A stretch of 64,000 bases of DNA from Orthonyx spaldingii (GCA_013397795.1 VZTJ01000294.1:803715-867714); one strand, 5' to 3'. Counted from the stretch's first letter, positions 51,331-64,000 are shown. Notes: generated by a model not told the origin, from the sequence alone. Numbers and translations: made by a program.

Positions 51331-54300
51331 GGTGAAGAGCTCTCAGGCGGTGCCCAGGTGTGACTGGTCCTGTCCCCTTCAGGTTCCCAGGTGTGACTGT
51401 CCTGTCCCTTTCAATGCAGGCTCAGTGACACGATGGTGACACTGGTGAGGGGACAGGCCCTCAGTGACAGCACCCTGGGGTGGCCCTGCAAGGAGCCAGC
51501 GTGCCCATCTCTCTCAAAGACAAAGACATGAGCCTGGTCAGTCCTGCAGACCTTGAAATAGGTGATGTGATACATTTCTTAATTGTTTTGTCAGCTAAAA
51601 TTGCTGCAACTCCAAACAGCATCTCATAGAAACATGGGGAATGTGAGGGTTTGGGAAGCAGCAGAGCACAGGGAACCACTGTCGAGGGAATTTCTCCTAC
51701 CCCTACTGCCAGACTGAAGTTCCATCTCTAAAAATTGCATCCCCCAAATTTCGTTGTGTAAAGGAGAGGAAAAACACAGATGATATTTATATTCATCGGG
51801 ATTCTGTTAAAGAAAGTTCTCCTTGCGATGCAAGTGTTCAGATGGGGTTTAGGAGCTCTGTGTCTTCTATCCCACAACACTGCAAGAAGGATTACACTGG
51901 CCTGGAGTGTTTACAATCTGAAGGACATAAACAAACAAAAAGGAAAGAGACAGAACAGTTACTGCAATTCTTGTCATTTTCACTCCAAGGGAGAAAACAC
52001 AGGTAATTAAAACATCATTAAAAAAAACCAAAACTCCACAAGTCTGATGAAAAATGAGAAGAAAAATGCCTGAAGCAAGAAAAGGGGCACATTATTTTCA
52101 ACTGCTATGGGTGAGTTTAGACTTTCAGCTTTCTTTAAGGCTTGCTTTCCACTTTGAATTCATTACAGTGATGATCCTGCAATGAATAACACTTAAAATG
52201 TTTGAGTATAGAATCTGAGGATGCAGGATCTGGATAACCTTGCCTAAAAGGAATGATTTGAGTAAAATTTATGAATTTTGAATGTAGTTCATGATTTTTA
52301 GATGGCTGAGGTGGAACACTGAAAGAAGAGATGTAGAGGAAAGAGACCATAATAGAGAATGTAGGTAGTGGGGGATATACAGCACACACTGTATGTTTTC
52401 CCTTGCAAAACTCAATGAAGTCCTGTCCAGAGAGAGATGAGACTATTCCAGGGCAATTAAAGATGATCAGCAAGGTAAGGGAAAGATGAAGGTGTAGAGC
52501 TTGTTAGTCAAGAAAATAACAGCAGAGAAAAGAAGGAATTATTTTGCTGTTAGCTTCTCCTGGGAAGCTGCAATAATAGAAAAGCTAAGAGGGAGAGAAA
52601 AAGCACAGGGTATTAGCCAAGACTGACCTTACAGTAGGAAAGAAGATATGAAAAAAAGCAATTAAATTCGAAATAAGAAATATCACTCACAGCTGGTAGA
52701 GGCAAGTTTGCCAGTTGGGCACCAGTTCTGAGTCAAAGTTATGATCCATTGTGGAAATTAAATTGGTATACGGAGGAAATATATTATGGGTTTGTTTGCT
52801 TTTCACATTCTTTCCTGTGTATCCTGCACTGGCCACTGTTCCACTGGGGGTTGTACACAAAGCAGCTGGAACCAGGGGGTATCTCTAACAAGTCTTTCAG
52901 TACGGGGATTACACGAGAACAAAATCTCTACTTCAGGTCCTTTTGTGTGACTCAACAGCTATTCTTATGCTTGTTTACTGAAAGGTGTTTTTCAGGTAAA
53001 AAAACCCCAACACAGGGTTTTATTGCAGAGCAGTGAAACAGAGGTAGCTTTGTTCCTTGTGGGCATTTCCCTGAAGTTCCTCAGTGCCCCTCTCTTACCT
53101 CGGCCTGCCTGGCTCTGCAGTAGCACTTACTGCAGCTTGCCTGGAGCAGCACAAACCTGGCATTTTCTTTACTTTGGAGGAAGGGCACAAACCTGAGTTT
53201 GTCTTTCTCCTCGATATCTTTAAGACCACGGGCAGGGAAAGGGGAGAGGAGAAAGAATGATGTAGGGAAATGATCAGATGGCTACAGGTAAGAAGAGTGC
53301 AACCACAGGCCTGGCTGCCTTCAAAAACCGGAATAAAGCTGTGCAGAATATTTACAATGCAGTGTGTAGGGCCATTCACAGCTGCCTTCTTGTCAGGAAC
53401 ACAACCAGAATTTCTGTATCGTGTGGATATAGGTGGGGATATAAGTGTATAACAAAGGAACTGGTAATGGGGTGTTGCAGGACACATTTCCTGTTGGTGC
53501 AAAGATACTTTTAATTTCTTGAAAGTTCTTAATGCAAAGCATTAAAAAGGACCTTTTTTATTATCCAGATAATTGGCCCTCAGGAGAGCCAATCCACTCA
53601 ACCTTACTTTTCTGAGATTTTGGCTTAGATTCTTTTGGCGATAAAATTATTGAATTTGTTTGGCAATAAAAAGTTTTTTTGGAGGTAGGATATAGCATTT
53701 TAAGCTATAAAAAAAGGTACAATATCATTATTTCAGAGAAAAAAATTCAAGCAGTTGGGGATACCAATCACAAGCATCTACAGTTTATCCTTAGTGTACC
53801 AAATGAATTTTAACTGGTATTTTAACAACAAAATACCAGTCCACTTTCTTTTTCTCTCAAGTGAAGACTAGAGGTCTGGAAATAGGAGCCACATCTGTGT
53901 GGCTTTCAAGTGTGAAACTTCAAATTCAGCTATGGGATGCTGTCAGGTAGACCCACACCTGGTGTGATAAATATAATGGGTGCTGCTGCTTGCTGCAGGA
54001 GGCAGCTCAGTCCCGGGCTCCAGTGTTTCTTTGCCTTCATTGCTCTACCCAGGATGCAAACTCTTTACTCCAGACTTCAGCCGTTGCTGATTTTCCTCCC
54101 GGGGTTGTGTGGCACCTCCTGGGATCGATGCATTTCCCTTCGGGGCTCAGCTCCCCAGTGCCTCGGGGCTGGGCTAACTGAGGTGCTATTGATGGCTTAC
54201 TAATTCCCTAAGTGTTCTCTGAGCTACCTTGTAACCTGAAATTCTGTACTATTCTCATAAGATCCTTGCTTTTAGAAAAAACAGATGCACTTGCATCAAC

Positions 54301-55486
54301 TCCATGATATTGTAAAGTGTTTGTTTCATATGTGAAATTAATGTGCTGTGCTGCTGATTGCCTTGAGTTAATACTTGCAGTGCAGTGAACTGAAGCAAAA
54401 CTCGTTGCAGTCCTAACTTGGAAGATAGTAAAGATTGATGGAACACGGTGGGTTTAAAGGAAAGGTGTTGTTAACGTGTAGGTGGCAGAGCTGTGAGACA
54501 AACCCCACCGTAAATCTGAATTAAAGCCTCCCTTGTTACGATGGCATTTCACTCTGTGGTAGCTCAGGGACACAGCAGTGCTGTGGAATGCACTTTGTCT
54601 GCTTTAGTCTGAGATGCCCAGCTCATCTCTTACTCTCTTGGAGACATCCTAGCCTTGAATACAATCCTGACTCATGTACCAGGTTTTAAACTCATTAAAC
54701 ATAATGAGGAATTAAAATGCTAGTAAAGAAATAAGAACTGTCAAAAGTCTAGAGTTCATATTAGAAAAAATATAATCCCATCCACTCCAAAACCTGAAAC
54801 CTGCCAGTAGCAGTCTGATGGTTCACAAACTGATAGCTCCAAAAAATGGTTGTTCCTTCCAATGCAATCATATATGTGGTGCATGCAGAGAAACGAGATA
54901 CTGCAGTAAGTAAAGAAGGGATTGGAAGTTGTATAGTCCATGTCAGTCATATTGCCTGACACTTTCATTACAGACCTGTCTTTTCAACTTACAATTCTGC
55001 CAAACTTCAGCCACGTGGGTTTGGATTTTTTGTACTGGGTATCTTCATCTCAACAAGACAACCTATTCCAGACTGTATTTTCAAATTTCAGTACAAAGGT
55101 TTCCTATTTTTAAAGGGTTTTAAGTGAGCACCACCTTCTTTAAAATCAGCAACAGGATAATTAGCAATACTTTTAGCAGCATCTGATATGGACTTAATTT
55201 AAAGAGAAAATAGAAAGTATTAATTGTGGTAGCACACGAGTGTGTGATACCCACATGCTAATAACAAGGAGAGAGATGTCTTTAAACAGACAACTCTGAT
55301 TTAAAAAAAGGTTGTCAGTGAGAGAGAACAAAGTGTTGTACATAATATAAAGACTCCAGCTCTTGACCTCTTGTGCTACAGCTTCTTTGGGCTCATTTGA
55401 TTCATTAGATAAGTGCTATCTTTATGTCATTCGTGTAATCACTTAGCAAGAACCATCTTCATTGACCTGTTAGTGCTCCTGATTTA
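51331..55486. other. gene-poor region, nothing recognised
   Basis: About 4 kb of mixed-composition intergenic DNA. Small frames on both strands have no recognisable domain and no supporting splice pattern. I see no structured RNA or further mobile element. Confidence 0.5.
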
Positions 55487-56440
55487 TTAACACTTGCTTC
55501 TTGTTTTATTTCCTGGAGGCCACAGTCCCAGTTTTGGCATGATTCCACTTCCATTAAGATTGGTGGCAAAAGGGCAGGCCTTGAAACCACAGGAGTGGTT
55601 CAGAAGGCAGCAGTTTATATCCTCCCAGGTATTCCAAGTTTGGAGCTTGTAATTTCTTTCTTTATCTGATTTAAAATGCTTTCCGCTATAGTCAAATGTT
55701 GATTCTAATGTTCTTTTATTGAGTTTTGGGGCTTCAGATAAACTTATTCCATTTTCTCTGCTCATCTTTGAACCTGCCAAACTGCTCCTAAGATCTGATT
55801 CAGTGAGCAGTTTAGTTTGCCCTGAATACAGTCTTGAGATAACATGAACTAGAAAACCTATAAAATGATTTCTTCTTGTCTGAGGAGTATCAACCCAGTA
55901 GTTACTTAAAATGTCTGTAACAACACTGATTTCAGGACAAAAAAATTCTGTGATTTCCATTTTTATTTGCTATTATATATTATTACCTTATAACTGCTGA
56001 CTATGGAGTTGGAGCATTCTTGGGAAATGATTCAGTATCAGGTTTTCCATAAGCTCGCAAAAAATGTTTAGTGAATAGTATGGGTTTGCCAGCAGCCTGG
56101 AAAACTGAAAACACTGTGTTTGTTTTCTGTTAAAGTTAGACAATATTGACATAGAGTTATTTTTGATCCAGATACAAAGTGGTAATAAAAGGAAATTTAG
56201 GAACAGCACTATGGACACTGAGTCAATGTGAAAGGTTCGTGGCCAGACTTTGATAATTGACTGTAGCCTGTGAAGGAAGGAAGTTGGTTGTTTTCTCTTG
56301 ACCTGGCAGTGTTGTGTTTTCCAGATGCAGCAGTGAAGCTTCAGCTCCTGCTGCAACATCTGTACAATGTCCAGAACAATCCAGAATCCAAGTACCTAAA
56401 TACCCTACACTGGTGTCTGTCCAAAGGAACAGCAATGGTG
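55487..56440 (-). pseudogene. unidentified cluster of coding-like segments, possible decayed gene
   Basis: On minus there is a 157-codon open frame (55,487-55,960) with ATG in good context, starting MEITEFFCPEISVV and containing SRENGISLSEAPKLNKRTL. Immediately upstream two further segments in one common frame look protein-like: LLHLENTTLPGQEKTTN followed by NFLPSQATVNYQSLA (about 56,226-56,365), and GKPILFTKHFLRAYGKPDTE (about 56,010-56,080). That frame is broken by several stops and is not the frame of the 157-codon segment. This fits a decaying coding sequence or exons of a gene I cannot name. It is equally possible that AT-rich sequence opened these frames by chance. No domain is recognised. 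Confidence 0.25.
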
Positions 56441-59088
56441 TTAAAACTGCTTTTATGGCAGTGCAGTGATATCAGACATGACCTCCCACTTGTGCATTTT
56501 CTCAACAGACAAAGGGAAGGGGACTGGGTTAAAGCACAGATGTCATTGTTGTCATTAAGATCCTGCTGCTGAGGCACTCACCCCACAAGGCCCATTGCTC
56601 TGCCATGAGCAGTCTTTTGTTTTCATGATTTGATAGCAATCGTTCCACCGTGGGCTCAAACGCAGCTCAGGTTTGTGGTGTGTGAGGCACAGAAAACTAA
56701 ACCCCTGCTGCCATATTCTGGTTTCAGGTCAGGCTCATTCACACAGGGTGTCAGAAGAACTTTTCAGAAACCCCAAATGTGGCCATAATCCAACACTATT
56801 CTCTCAAGATATGCCTGTCAAATGGAAGGTGGCTTTGTCAATAGGTTTGGAACTTTTTTTTTTAATCTGTTATTATTTTAAAATTTGTTTACAGTAATGT
56901 AATATGTAGGTGTTTTTCTAGGAAAGGTCAGAACCACTCTGTATTTATGATTGGAGCTGCATAGTTACATGGTTTATGAGTTTGCATTGTGTTCAGAAAA
57001 TCAGCAGCACCCAGAATTCTCTGGCTTCTCTGTAGCACTGAGTGTGTCTTTGTATCAAAAGCTTTTTCTTCACAATAACACAGTAACAAGTTGTTTATGT
57101 AGGAGAGCAGGCAGTGATGAAAGCTATATTAAATTTTATTCTTGCTCTTTTGCAATAATCACACATAAATAACATACTGCCAGAGGCAAATGTAGCAATA
57201 TATTTATATGTACAAGTCTATACAAGCACTGTTTCTTTTGTTTTCCCATTTCTAGTAGAACCTGAATCATTAATTTTTTCAGAGATACATCATATATACA
57301 TATAATTCAATAATATTAGTGTGTGCTGTGTACCCTCTTTGTGCAGTATGAAGACTTCAAGTTATCCCAACCATCTCTGTCCATTGTTTGAATTTTTAAA
57401 CCCAGACTGTAGCAATTTATTCTTTTAGCTTTGAATGTCTCGTTTGCAGTCCTTGGTCCATATATTACATAAATGGAACCTGACTTAGGATTTGCAGCAC
57501 TCAGATCTTCTGGACAAATTCATTCTCAAAGATGAAGTATACAATCTATTGAGGAGTGAGGATCACTGTGGAGTCTTAGTTTAGACTAAAAAAAATTTTA
57601 GGCTTTTAATCCTAAAGGTTTCTGGTTCAACTCTTATGCTGCTCTTCTTGCCAATGTTACCATTCTGTAATAGAGTCAGCTTCCTCCTCCCTCCAAGCAG
57701 TGATAATAACTCACCCACACCTCGTTTTATATCCTTTATAAATTCTTGCATCAAAAATGGAGATGGATTATTTTAATATGGCTTTCCAAATTAAAACTAG
57801 TGAATTTAAGTATTATATAGCCAGAATGTTGTTGGAATTTCATCCCCCAAAGTAAAAGTACTTGGAAAGTTGTGATGGTTACGAGTGGTTACGGGTGCAC
57901 ACACTCTATCAACAGTTCTGTTCTTAAAAATAAATGGCACGAATGTTATTCAATTTACCACTGAGATATAAAATGACAATAAGAGTGCTTGTGGTTTGAG
58001 GGAAGAGCACCGTGTCATTACAAGATTCACCACTCGATGGCACCTTGATTCTGTTAAAATCTTTTGGTTTTTTTTTTTTTCTCTCTCTCTGATTGATGTC
58101 TGGACACAAAATCCCAAAACTGGTTTTGTAGTAAATCCGTCTGGGAAAAAGTGCTTATCACATATTTCTAAATTATAGTTTTTAATGTCTTCTGCTGAAG
58201 TAAATAAAATTATTTCAATTTTCACGGATGCCTTTTAACTCCAGCCTTTCAATGAAAAAAATTTTGGTTAAACAGTTCTTCAATGTAAATATTTATGGGT
58301 GGACAGTGGCATGGGAACAGTTCCTGGCACCAAATCGACCAAAAAGTCTTATTTCCTTTGTGATATTTTTTTTGTGTGTGTGTCAAGGGCCTGCACTACA
58401 TCCTTTACCAAAAACCCCTCATATAACAGATCTGATATTTTAGGACATTGCTCTGTTCTGTGCATACTTGTCTGCTTTGCTGACAAAATCCAGGCTCGTT
58501 GGATGGATTTGTACCTGGAAGTGATGTTCATCCACTGTTTCAAACTTTTAAAAATTAATTGCAAAATTACTTGAATGAAAATGCTTTCTGATTTTTTTAT
58601 GTGAACTATTTCATGACAACAGATGAATATTGTTACATTTAGTGTATTAGAAATGAATGATGGAGTTGTTTGAGGGGCTTCTCTGAGATGGGATACAGAA
58701 GACTGGCTGCAAATAGAAGCTGGAAACATTTATAAAATAACACTGGAGTCAACATCATTCTGTCAGCAGGATCTTTGGTTATTGCATGTTGGCCGAGAGA
58801 ATTCTCTTGTTTGGGAAAGCAGATTTGATTTGGACAAGACAAAAACTGGGCTTTGCTGGCTGTCATCAGGTTTGTGTTTATAGCTTTTGTGACAAAAGGA
58901 GGTTTCTGGTAATAAACCTTTGCAGTGTAGACCAGACTTTGAGGACATTTTTCTATGCTGAAGGTGATAGTATAGGAAAAAAAGTGCTTATTGTACTACT
59001 TTTATATAAGTTCTCTTCTAACAAAAATATCACTAAGTTAAAGCATTTAACTTCAGAGAAGATGCTGCAAATTCTTCTGTGGCTTCAG

Positions 59089-59187
59089 GTAACTTCTGAA
59101 GGGCCCCTGGAGTGTGTTGGTATCTGTAGGATGGCCATGCTGTACTTAAACCAAGATTTATTTCTTTTGCTCTCTAAATACTGCCAG
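59089..59187 (+). other. possible orphan exon
   Basis: A 99-base open segment lies between an acceptor-like TTCTTCTGTGGCTTCAG and a strong donor CCAG|GTAAGA. It translates without stop, including CRMAMLYLNQDLFLLLSK. No partner exon was found and no family recognised, so this may be chance or part of a noncoding transcript. Confidence 0.15.
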
Positions 59188-59292
59188 GTAAGAAGACCTG
59201 ACATTGAACTGGATATAGAAGTTCTCAGATTAAATCTTTTCCTACCTAAAGATGTTCTCTGGTGCCTTTCCTCTTTTTTTTTTTTTCTTTTT

Positions 59293-59308
59293 NNNNNNNN
59301 NNNNNNNN
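59293..59308. other. assembly gap (16 N) inside a poly(T) tract
   Basis: Sixteen undetermined bases within a T-rich run from about 59,272 to 59,325. The real tract length is unknown. Confidence 0.97.
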
Positions 59309-62300
59309 TTTTTTTTTTTTTTTCTATATAATCATTCTAATGCAGGGGAAAAATGGTGATAAAAGCACCTTTATGCTCCTCAGTCAGTGGAGATTAATTA
59401 CTGCTGAGGCAGCTGGCAGGGAAGAATAGGAGTAGTAATGGTTTCATTACCAAAACCTAATGGAGTGGTCAGGGAAGAAGGATAAGTTATAACCTTTTAA
59501 CAAACTGAGACCAATTGATTGAAATAATTCCGTATTTTGGTCCTTAAGTCCACCTGGAATCCAGAAAACAAACAAAACATGTCCCCCAAATGTTCTAGCA
59601 CTGATCTAATATTTGAGAAAATATTTGGCCTGTAAACTGCTTAAGGGGAACCTGACTGCTGGGTGTGAGGCTGGGAACACACTCGACTGCAGAATTATAT
59701 CCACAGTGGATGTACTGAGAAGTCTTGGTAGTTACTGTTGTTGGTCATCAAGGCAAAGGACAGCATATATTTGGAATAAATTGCAAGCCCAGATTATTAG
59801 ATAAATTGTTGCACTGTTGTTATATCTACTGATTTATTCTATCAAAGAATTTTAATCTGTGTCTAATTCTATTAGGAAACAAATTTGCAGTGTGAGGTGA
59901 ATTATTTGGGCCTTTTTTACCTATTCCCAGGTGCCAAAACATGTTCTATTTTTCACTGGAAGATTCCAAATATATTCTGGGTCTCTTTGTATTTAATTTT
60001 CTTGCAGTAGGACAGCTACAGAGTTCTGTCACATACTTTATATATAAAAACCACAGATCTGAGAAGTTCTTATGGTGTTTTCATGCACAGCCTTGCTTAT
60101 ATTTGTTTATACTGGGATGCACAGTAAGCAAAACAGATCTTTTTTCTTGTGACTTCGTGAAGGATTGACTTTCTTTGTCATTGAAACAAATGACAAACAC
60201 AAACTGTATCAACAGCATCTAGAGATTTATCCTTGTGAAAAAGCAAGTTATGAGAACCTGGAAACCCAAGTCTGGGCTCAAGAGCCAGAATCTTCACTGC
60301 CTTGCATTCATGCTGCATTAGTGGAACATCACAGAGGTTTAAACTACAATACTGAAATATGTTCTGCAATTTGTTATCTTGTTCCATGGGAGGAGCTCAC
60401 CCAGTTGGTCTGAGATCACACCCTGGTGAATTTTCTCCTCCTGCAGCACTGCACGGCCTCTGCCCAACCTGCCGGTGCAGTGCAGGACAGGCTGAGCCCG
60501 GTGAGCCAGGCAGGAAGAGGTGCAGCAGAACAGGGAACACCTCTCTGGCTGGGAGCAGATGTTGGAGCTGAAAGGCCAAGTTCAGGCAAGGCTGGAGCTG
60601 TCTGGATTTCCATTGGGGACCACATTGGGTCCTGCAGCCTGCTGGCCAAGGGTTCATTTACTGCTGCCACTGTCATTTAGTCACAGCCTGTGCCCATTTC
60701 CTCTGCTGCAGAATGGCTGTGCCATCAGCACGGCCACGGAAAACCTGGTGCTGCTTCTTGTTTTGAATGACACAAGTTCCCTAAAACAGAAATCGTTCAA
60801 TTATGATCATACAAAGCCTTCCTCTGGAAAACAGTTATTTTCCTTTAGTGACTCTGGATGTGCTAACATTTTAACTAAGTGCTCGTGTTTTCTGTGTATT
60901 CAGTTTATGCCATCAAGGAAAGCAATTTGCTGTAATGCTACACAAGGCACCCATTAGTAGCAAACAGCAATCTGTGTTTTTAGAGAACCAAGGCTGTTAT
61001 TTCACAAAGGGAGCAATTCAACTCTGCCTTAATCCTCTAACTAGTAAAGCTCATCTTCCAGGTGTTTTTCCTGACTATTTGACTGCTTTTGGCTTCTCAA
61101 AAATGGTTAGAAAATGAAAGTCTAATTTAAATTAAGTTGTAGGTGATTTATTTTAAAAAATACAATATGATATATATCTATATAAATAAATGTAAATTCT
61201 CATTTTTTTAAATGATAGAAAAAATGCCATATGTCACATGCCTTTATTTTTAGTTGCTTGTTTTCAACATCTAAGCAAAACCAAAAATGTTTAACTTAGA
61301 ACCTTGTTTCTAAACATTCAGGAACTTTATTGCATTCATTTATTGTATCAATAACTGAATAGCAATGCAATAGAGGTGACAGGGAAAGACAGTTAAGAAA
61401 TTACAGGAAAACAATTAACTTTGGGTGCAGTGACAAAGGCAGCAAAGGGCACTACACATTAAAAGCAGTTCAAATGATGCCCATTGCAGCCTTCACAGAG
61501 AGACATCCCATGTGACTTTCATGCCATGGTTCAATTCTGAAGTCATAACTAAGTTTACAGCAAAAACCTTTGTAAAGGATTTATCAGATTTTCAGGAAGC
61601 CTTTCATTGAAAGACTGTAACCTAAACCAAATCCAGCACAAATCCAAAGTACAGTAGCATGAAAACAGATAAGGAGAACTTCCAATGGTTCTCAAGGCTT
61701 GTTTCTGGGTCTTGCTAAACACCAGTAGCTTTGCTCTTACTACAGGGACTCTATTTGACCCTTTTTTCCCATAAAAACAGTAAGAATTTTAATATCTTTG
61801 AGATCTTCTTGCCACTGTTTTTGTCAGCTATTACTGTGGTTACAATGACAGGTCTGCTGATGGAAGAAAGTGGATTCTGTGGTGGGACCACAGAGGCTCC
61901 ACAAACTCCTCTCCGGTCTCTTCCAGTCCTTCACACCTTTGGAGAGCAGGGGCATTGCCTGATGTCCGCCTGCAGCTTCCATGCTGCAGTTCCAGGCTGT
62001 TCCTTCTTGTCCTGTTGATTTTTTCCTGTCTTGGAGTATGGATGGGAGTGTGCCCCTATTCCTGCAGCAGCAGCCTTTCATGCCTATATTCTTTCTCCAT
62101 GTGAAGCCATGTTTGCTCTCACATGAGGCAAGGGGAGCGACTCCTCCGTGGATTCCTCCACCTCAAAGAACTCTGGAATATCTACTGTCACCTATTGCAT
62201 TCCCGTTTCTATTTAACGGTGACTGAAGCACTGCAGTGTGAGGTATAATTAAAACCTATTAGATATTTAGAGAATAACTAACAAAATTTTTGCAGCTATT

Positions 62301-63056
62301 GAAAAGTTTGTCTCATTAATATGATTTTAAATCTCATTTTCACAAAATGATTTCTTCTAATTCACACAATCTGCATAACAAGTGTAATCAGCAAGCTGAA
62401 ATTAAAGTATCTGCAACCTCTGCCCTTTAAATCAGTCACAAATTAAAGAAAAGAATGTTTTCTAGTGGGGAAAAAAATGCTCTAAAGAAATCCTTTCTAT
62501 CAATCTCTCCCCACTAAAGCAAAATATATACCCTTGCTTAAAAGAATACAAATAAATCTTATTAAACAACTTTTTTTTTCGTTAAATTTTGTCTCCACCA
62601 GATCTTGAAGTAAATGCTGATTTAAAAAGCTCAGACTTCTTGCCAGATGGCAGTGGAGTATCTTTCACAAGCAGCAGAGCATCCAGGATATTCATGACAA
62701 GTTTGAAAGGCATTCTGTGCATATCTGGGTGACCCTCCAGAGCTCCAGAGAAAGGCAGCACTGTAGAGCCTTGCCACAGAACACAATTGGTAGAAGCAAT
62801 TACAACATTATTCTACGGCCTCTGACTGCAGTGTTGCTCTCCTCCTTTAGCAGTTGGCAATAGAATGCTTAATTTTTGGAAGAAAAAGTGGCTCAATGCA
62901 GAGGATTTTTAGAAATTCCACCAGAAACATTTGTTACACACGGCTTTGTCATTGTCATTTGAAAAGTCCAGTGACAAGCAATGGTACTGATTCTTTCCCC
63001 AGTACTGTACTTCCCCAGAAAGTGCTTTTGTGTTGTTCAGTCTTTTCTGTTCTGGG

Positions 63057-64000
63057 TGTTTTGGGTTTGCATGGCCAAGGTTTGGTTGCAGGGGGCTACA
63101 GAGGTGGCCTCTGTGGGCAGCTGCTGGAAGCTTCCTCTGAGTCTGGCAGATCCAACCCCCGGTGACTCCGAAGACAGACGTGCTGCTGGCCAAGGCTGGG
63201 CCAGTTAGAAATGGTGGTAACACCCCTGGGATAACAGATTTGAGAAGAAAGAAAAAAGTTATTGCACAGTTGGAATTGCAGGCAGAGAATGTGGGGTGAG
63301 AGCATGTGAGAGGAACAGCTCTGCAGACACCAGGGGCAGTGAGGAACGGGGCCAGGAGTGCTCCAGGTGCTGGAACTGGGATTCCTCTGCAGTCTGAGGT
63401 GCAGCCCATGGTGAGGCAGCTGTGCCCCTGCAGCCCATGGAGGTTCATGGGGGATGCAGAGATCCACCTACAGCCCATGGAAATCCACAGGGATGCAGAG
63501 ATCCACCCACAGCTCATGGAGGTTCGTGGGAGATGCAGAGATCCACCCACAGCCCATGGAGACCCACAGGGATGCAGAGATCCACCCACAGCCCATGGAG
63601 ATCCATGGGGATGCAGAGATCCACCCACAGCCCATGGAGACCCACGGGGATGCAGAGATCCACCCGCAGCCTGTGTTGGAGCCCCTGCTGGAGCAGGGGG
63701 ATGCCTGGAGGAGGCTGTGACCCCATGGGAGGCCTGTGGTGAGAGGGGCCCTGCTCCCAGGCTGGAGCAGCCTGTCCTTGGAGGACTGAGCCTGTGGAAG
63801 AGTGACACTGCAGCAGTTGTGGAGGGAGGGACCCCACAGTGCAGCAGGGGAGCGACTCCTCTCCCTGAGCAGTGGGAGAAGCCTCGGGTAATGAACTGAC
63901 CATAACCCCCATTCCCTGTCTCCCTGCGCCACTGGGGGCAGAAGGTAGACTTGGGAAGAAAGGTGGGGTAGGGGGAAGGTGTTTTCAAGACCTTATTTTA
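63057..64000 (+). mobile_element. probable avian LTR (endogenous retroviral or related), truncated by the window edge
   Basis: Starts with TGTTTTGGGTTTGCATGGCC and continues through GCTGCTGGAAGCTTCC, TGGGATAACAGATTTGAGAA, GAACTGACCATAACCCCCAT and GGTGTTTTCAAGACC. I recall this block order from a dispersed GC-rich LTR family common in songbird genomes; I cannot give its library name with certainty. A TG start suits an LTR. The middle is expanded into a 39-base tandem repeat. Neither the 3' end nor any internal retroviral gene is in the window, so it could be a solo LTR or the 5' LTR of a longer element. Confidence 0.6.
63423..63672 (+). repeat. 39-base minisatellite, about six copies
   Basis: Units start at about 63,454, 63,493, 63,533, 63,572, 63,611 and 63,650, each with ATGCAGAGATCCACCCACAG followed by a CCCATGGAGACCCACGGGG-like half. 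Spacing is 39 bases except one 40-base unit. Because 39 is a multiple of three, frames stay open on both strands and give repetitive peptides (for example DAEIHPQPMETHG); these are not genes. Confidence 0.95.

Larger units (their letters stand above)
56441..63056. other. gene-poor AT-rich region, nothing certain
   Basis: About 6.6 kb with only short frames. I looked for the exons of RBP2, the next gene beyond COPB2 in human, and recognised none, so that gene, if syntenic, lies further right. A possible 99-base exon on plus at 59,089-59,187 and a small GC-rich patch at about 60,420-60,720 are the only features that stand out. Confidence 0.45.

Noticed and set aside
51331..63056. Search for RBP2, the expected next gene beyond COPB2
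   Set aside because: No segment resembling the conserved retinol-binding protein exons was seen on the minus strand; the gene probably lies beyond the window.
62909..63988. 359-codon minus-strand open frame
   Set aside because: It runs across the probable LTR and its 39-base minisatellite; the peptide is a Trp/Gly/Pro-rich repeat with no domain, as expected from a repeat unit divisible by three.
1..64000. CRISPR arrays, operons, riboswitches or other prokaryotic systems
   Set aside because: The window is vertebrate nuclear DNA with spliced genes; no direct-repeat/spacer array or bacterial gene organisation is present, and the only short tandem array is the 39-base minisatellite without unique spacers.

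Overview
This is a nuclear window from a bird, most likely a passerine. Three things point that way. It holds CR1 (chicken-repeat-1) LINE fragments. Its right edge carries a GC-rich long terminal repeat of a kind I recall from songbird genomes. Its two genes, MRPS22 and COPB2, are vertebrate neighbours (human 3q23) whose exon proteins are nearly identical to the mammalian ones. The species cannot be named from the sequence.

Layout. Bases 1 to about 28,245 are AT-rich intergenic DNA in which I find no convincing gene. A CpG-rich block at about 28,550-29,780 is the MRPS22 promoter and first exon; it contains a CR1 3' fragment and a 118-base assembly gap that removes the end of exon 1. MRPS22 (mitochondrial ribosomal protein mS22) runs on + from 29,507 to 35,712 in 8 exons. 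COPB2 (beta'-COP of the COPI coat) runs on - from 50,515 down to 36,565 in 22 coding exons, all present and in frame (913 codons plus stop). The two genes are tail to tail, with poly(A) signals about 540 bases apart. The COPB2 CpG promoter (about 50,250-50,770) carries two ZNF143-type motifs and a TCTCGCGAGA palindrome, and a CR1 copy lies directly beyond it. From 51,340 to 63,056 the DNA is again gene-poor, apart from an unidentified cluster of coding-like segments on - (55,487-56,440). From 63,057 to the end there is a probable LTR containing a 39-base minisatellite.

The two genes do not form a functional pathway. One serves mitochondrial translation and the other Golgi-to-ER vesicle traffic. 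Both are housekeeping genes with CpG promoters. The left flank is of interest because in mammals FOXL2, the ovarian transcription factor gene, lies on that side of MRPS22 with its long-range regulatory DNA between them; whether this holds here is inference. I found no convincing novel biological system. The best leads are the asymmetric 307-base tandem duplication in MRPS22 intron 3, the conserved-looking COPB2 promoter module, the GC-AG intron in COPB2, and the unexplained minus-strand cluster near 56 kb.
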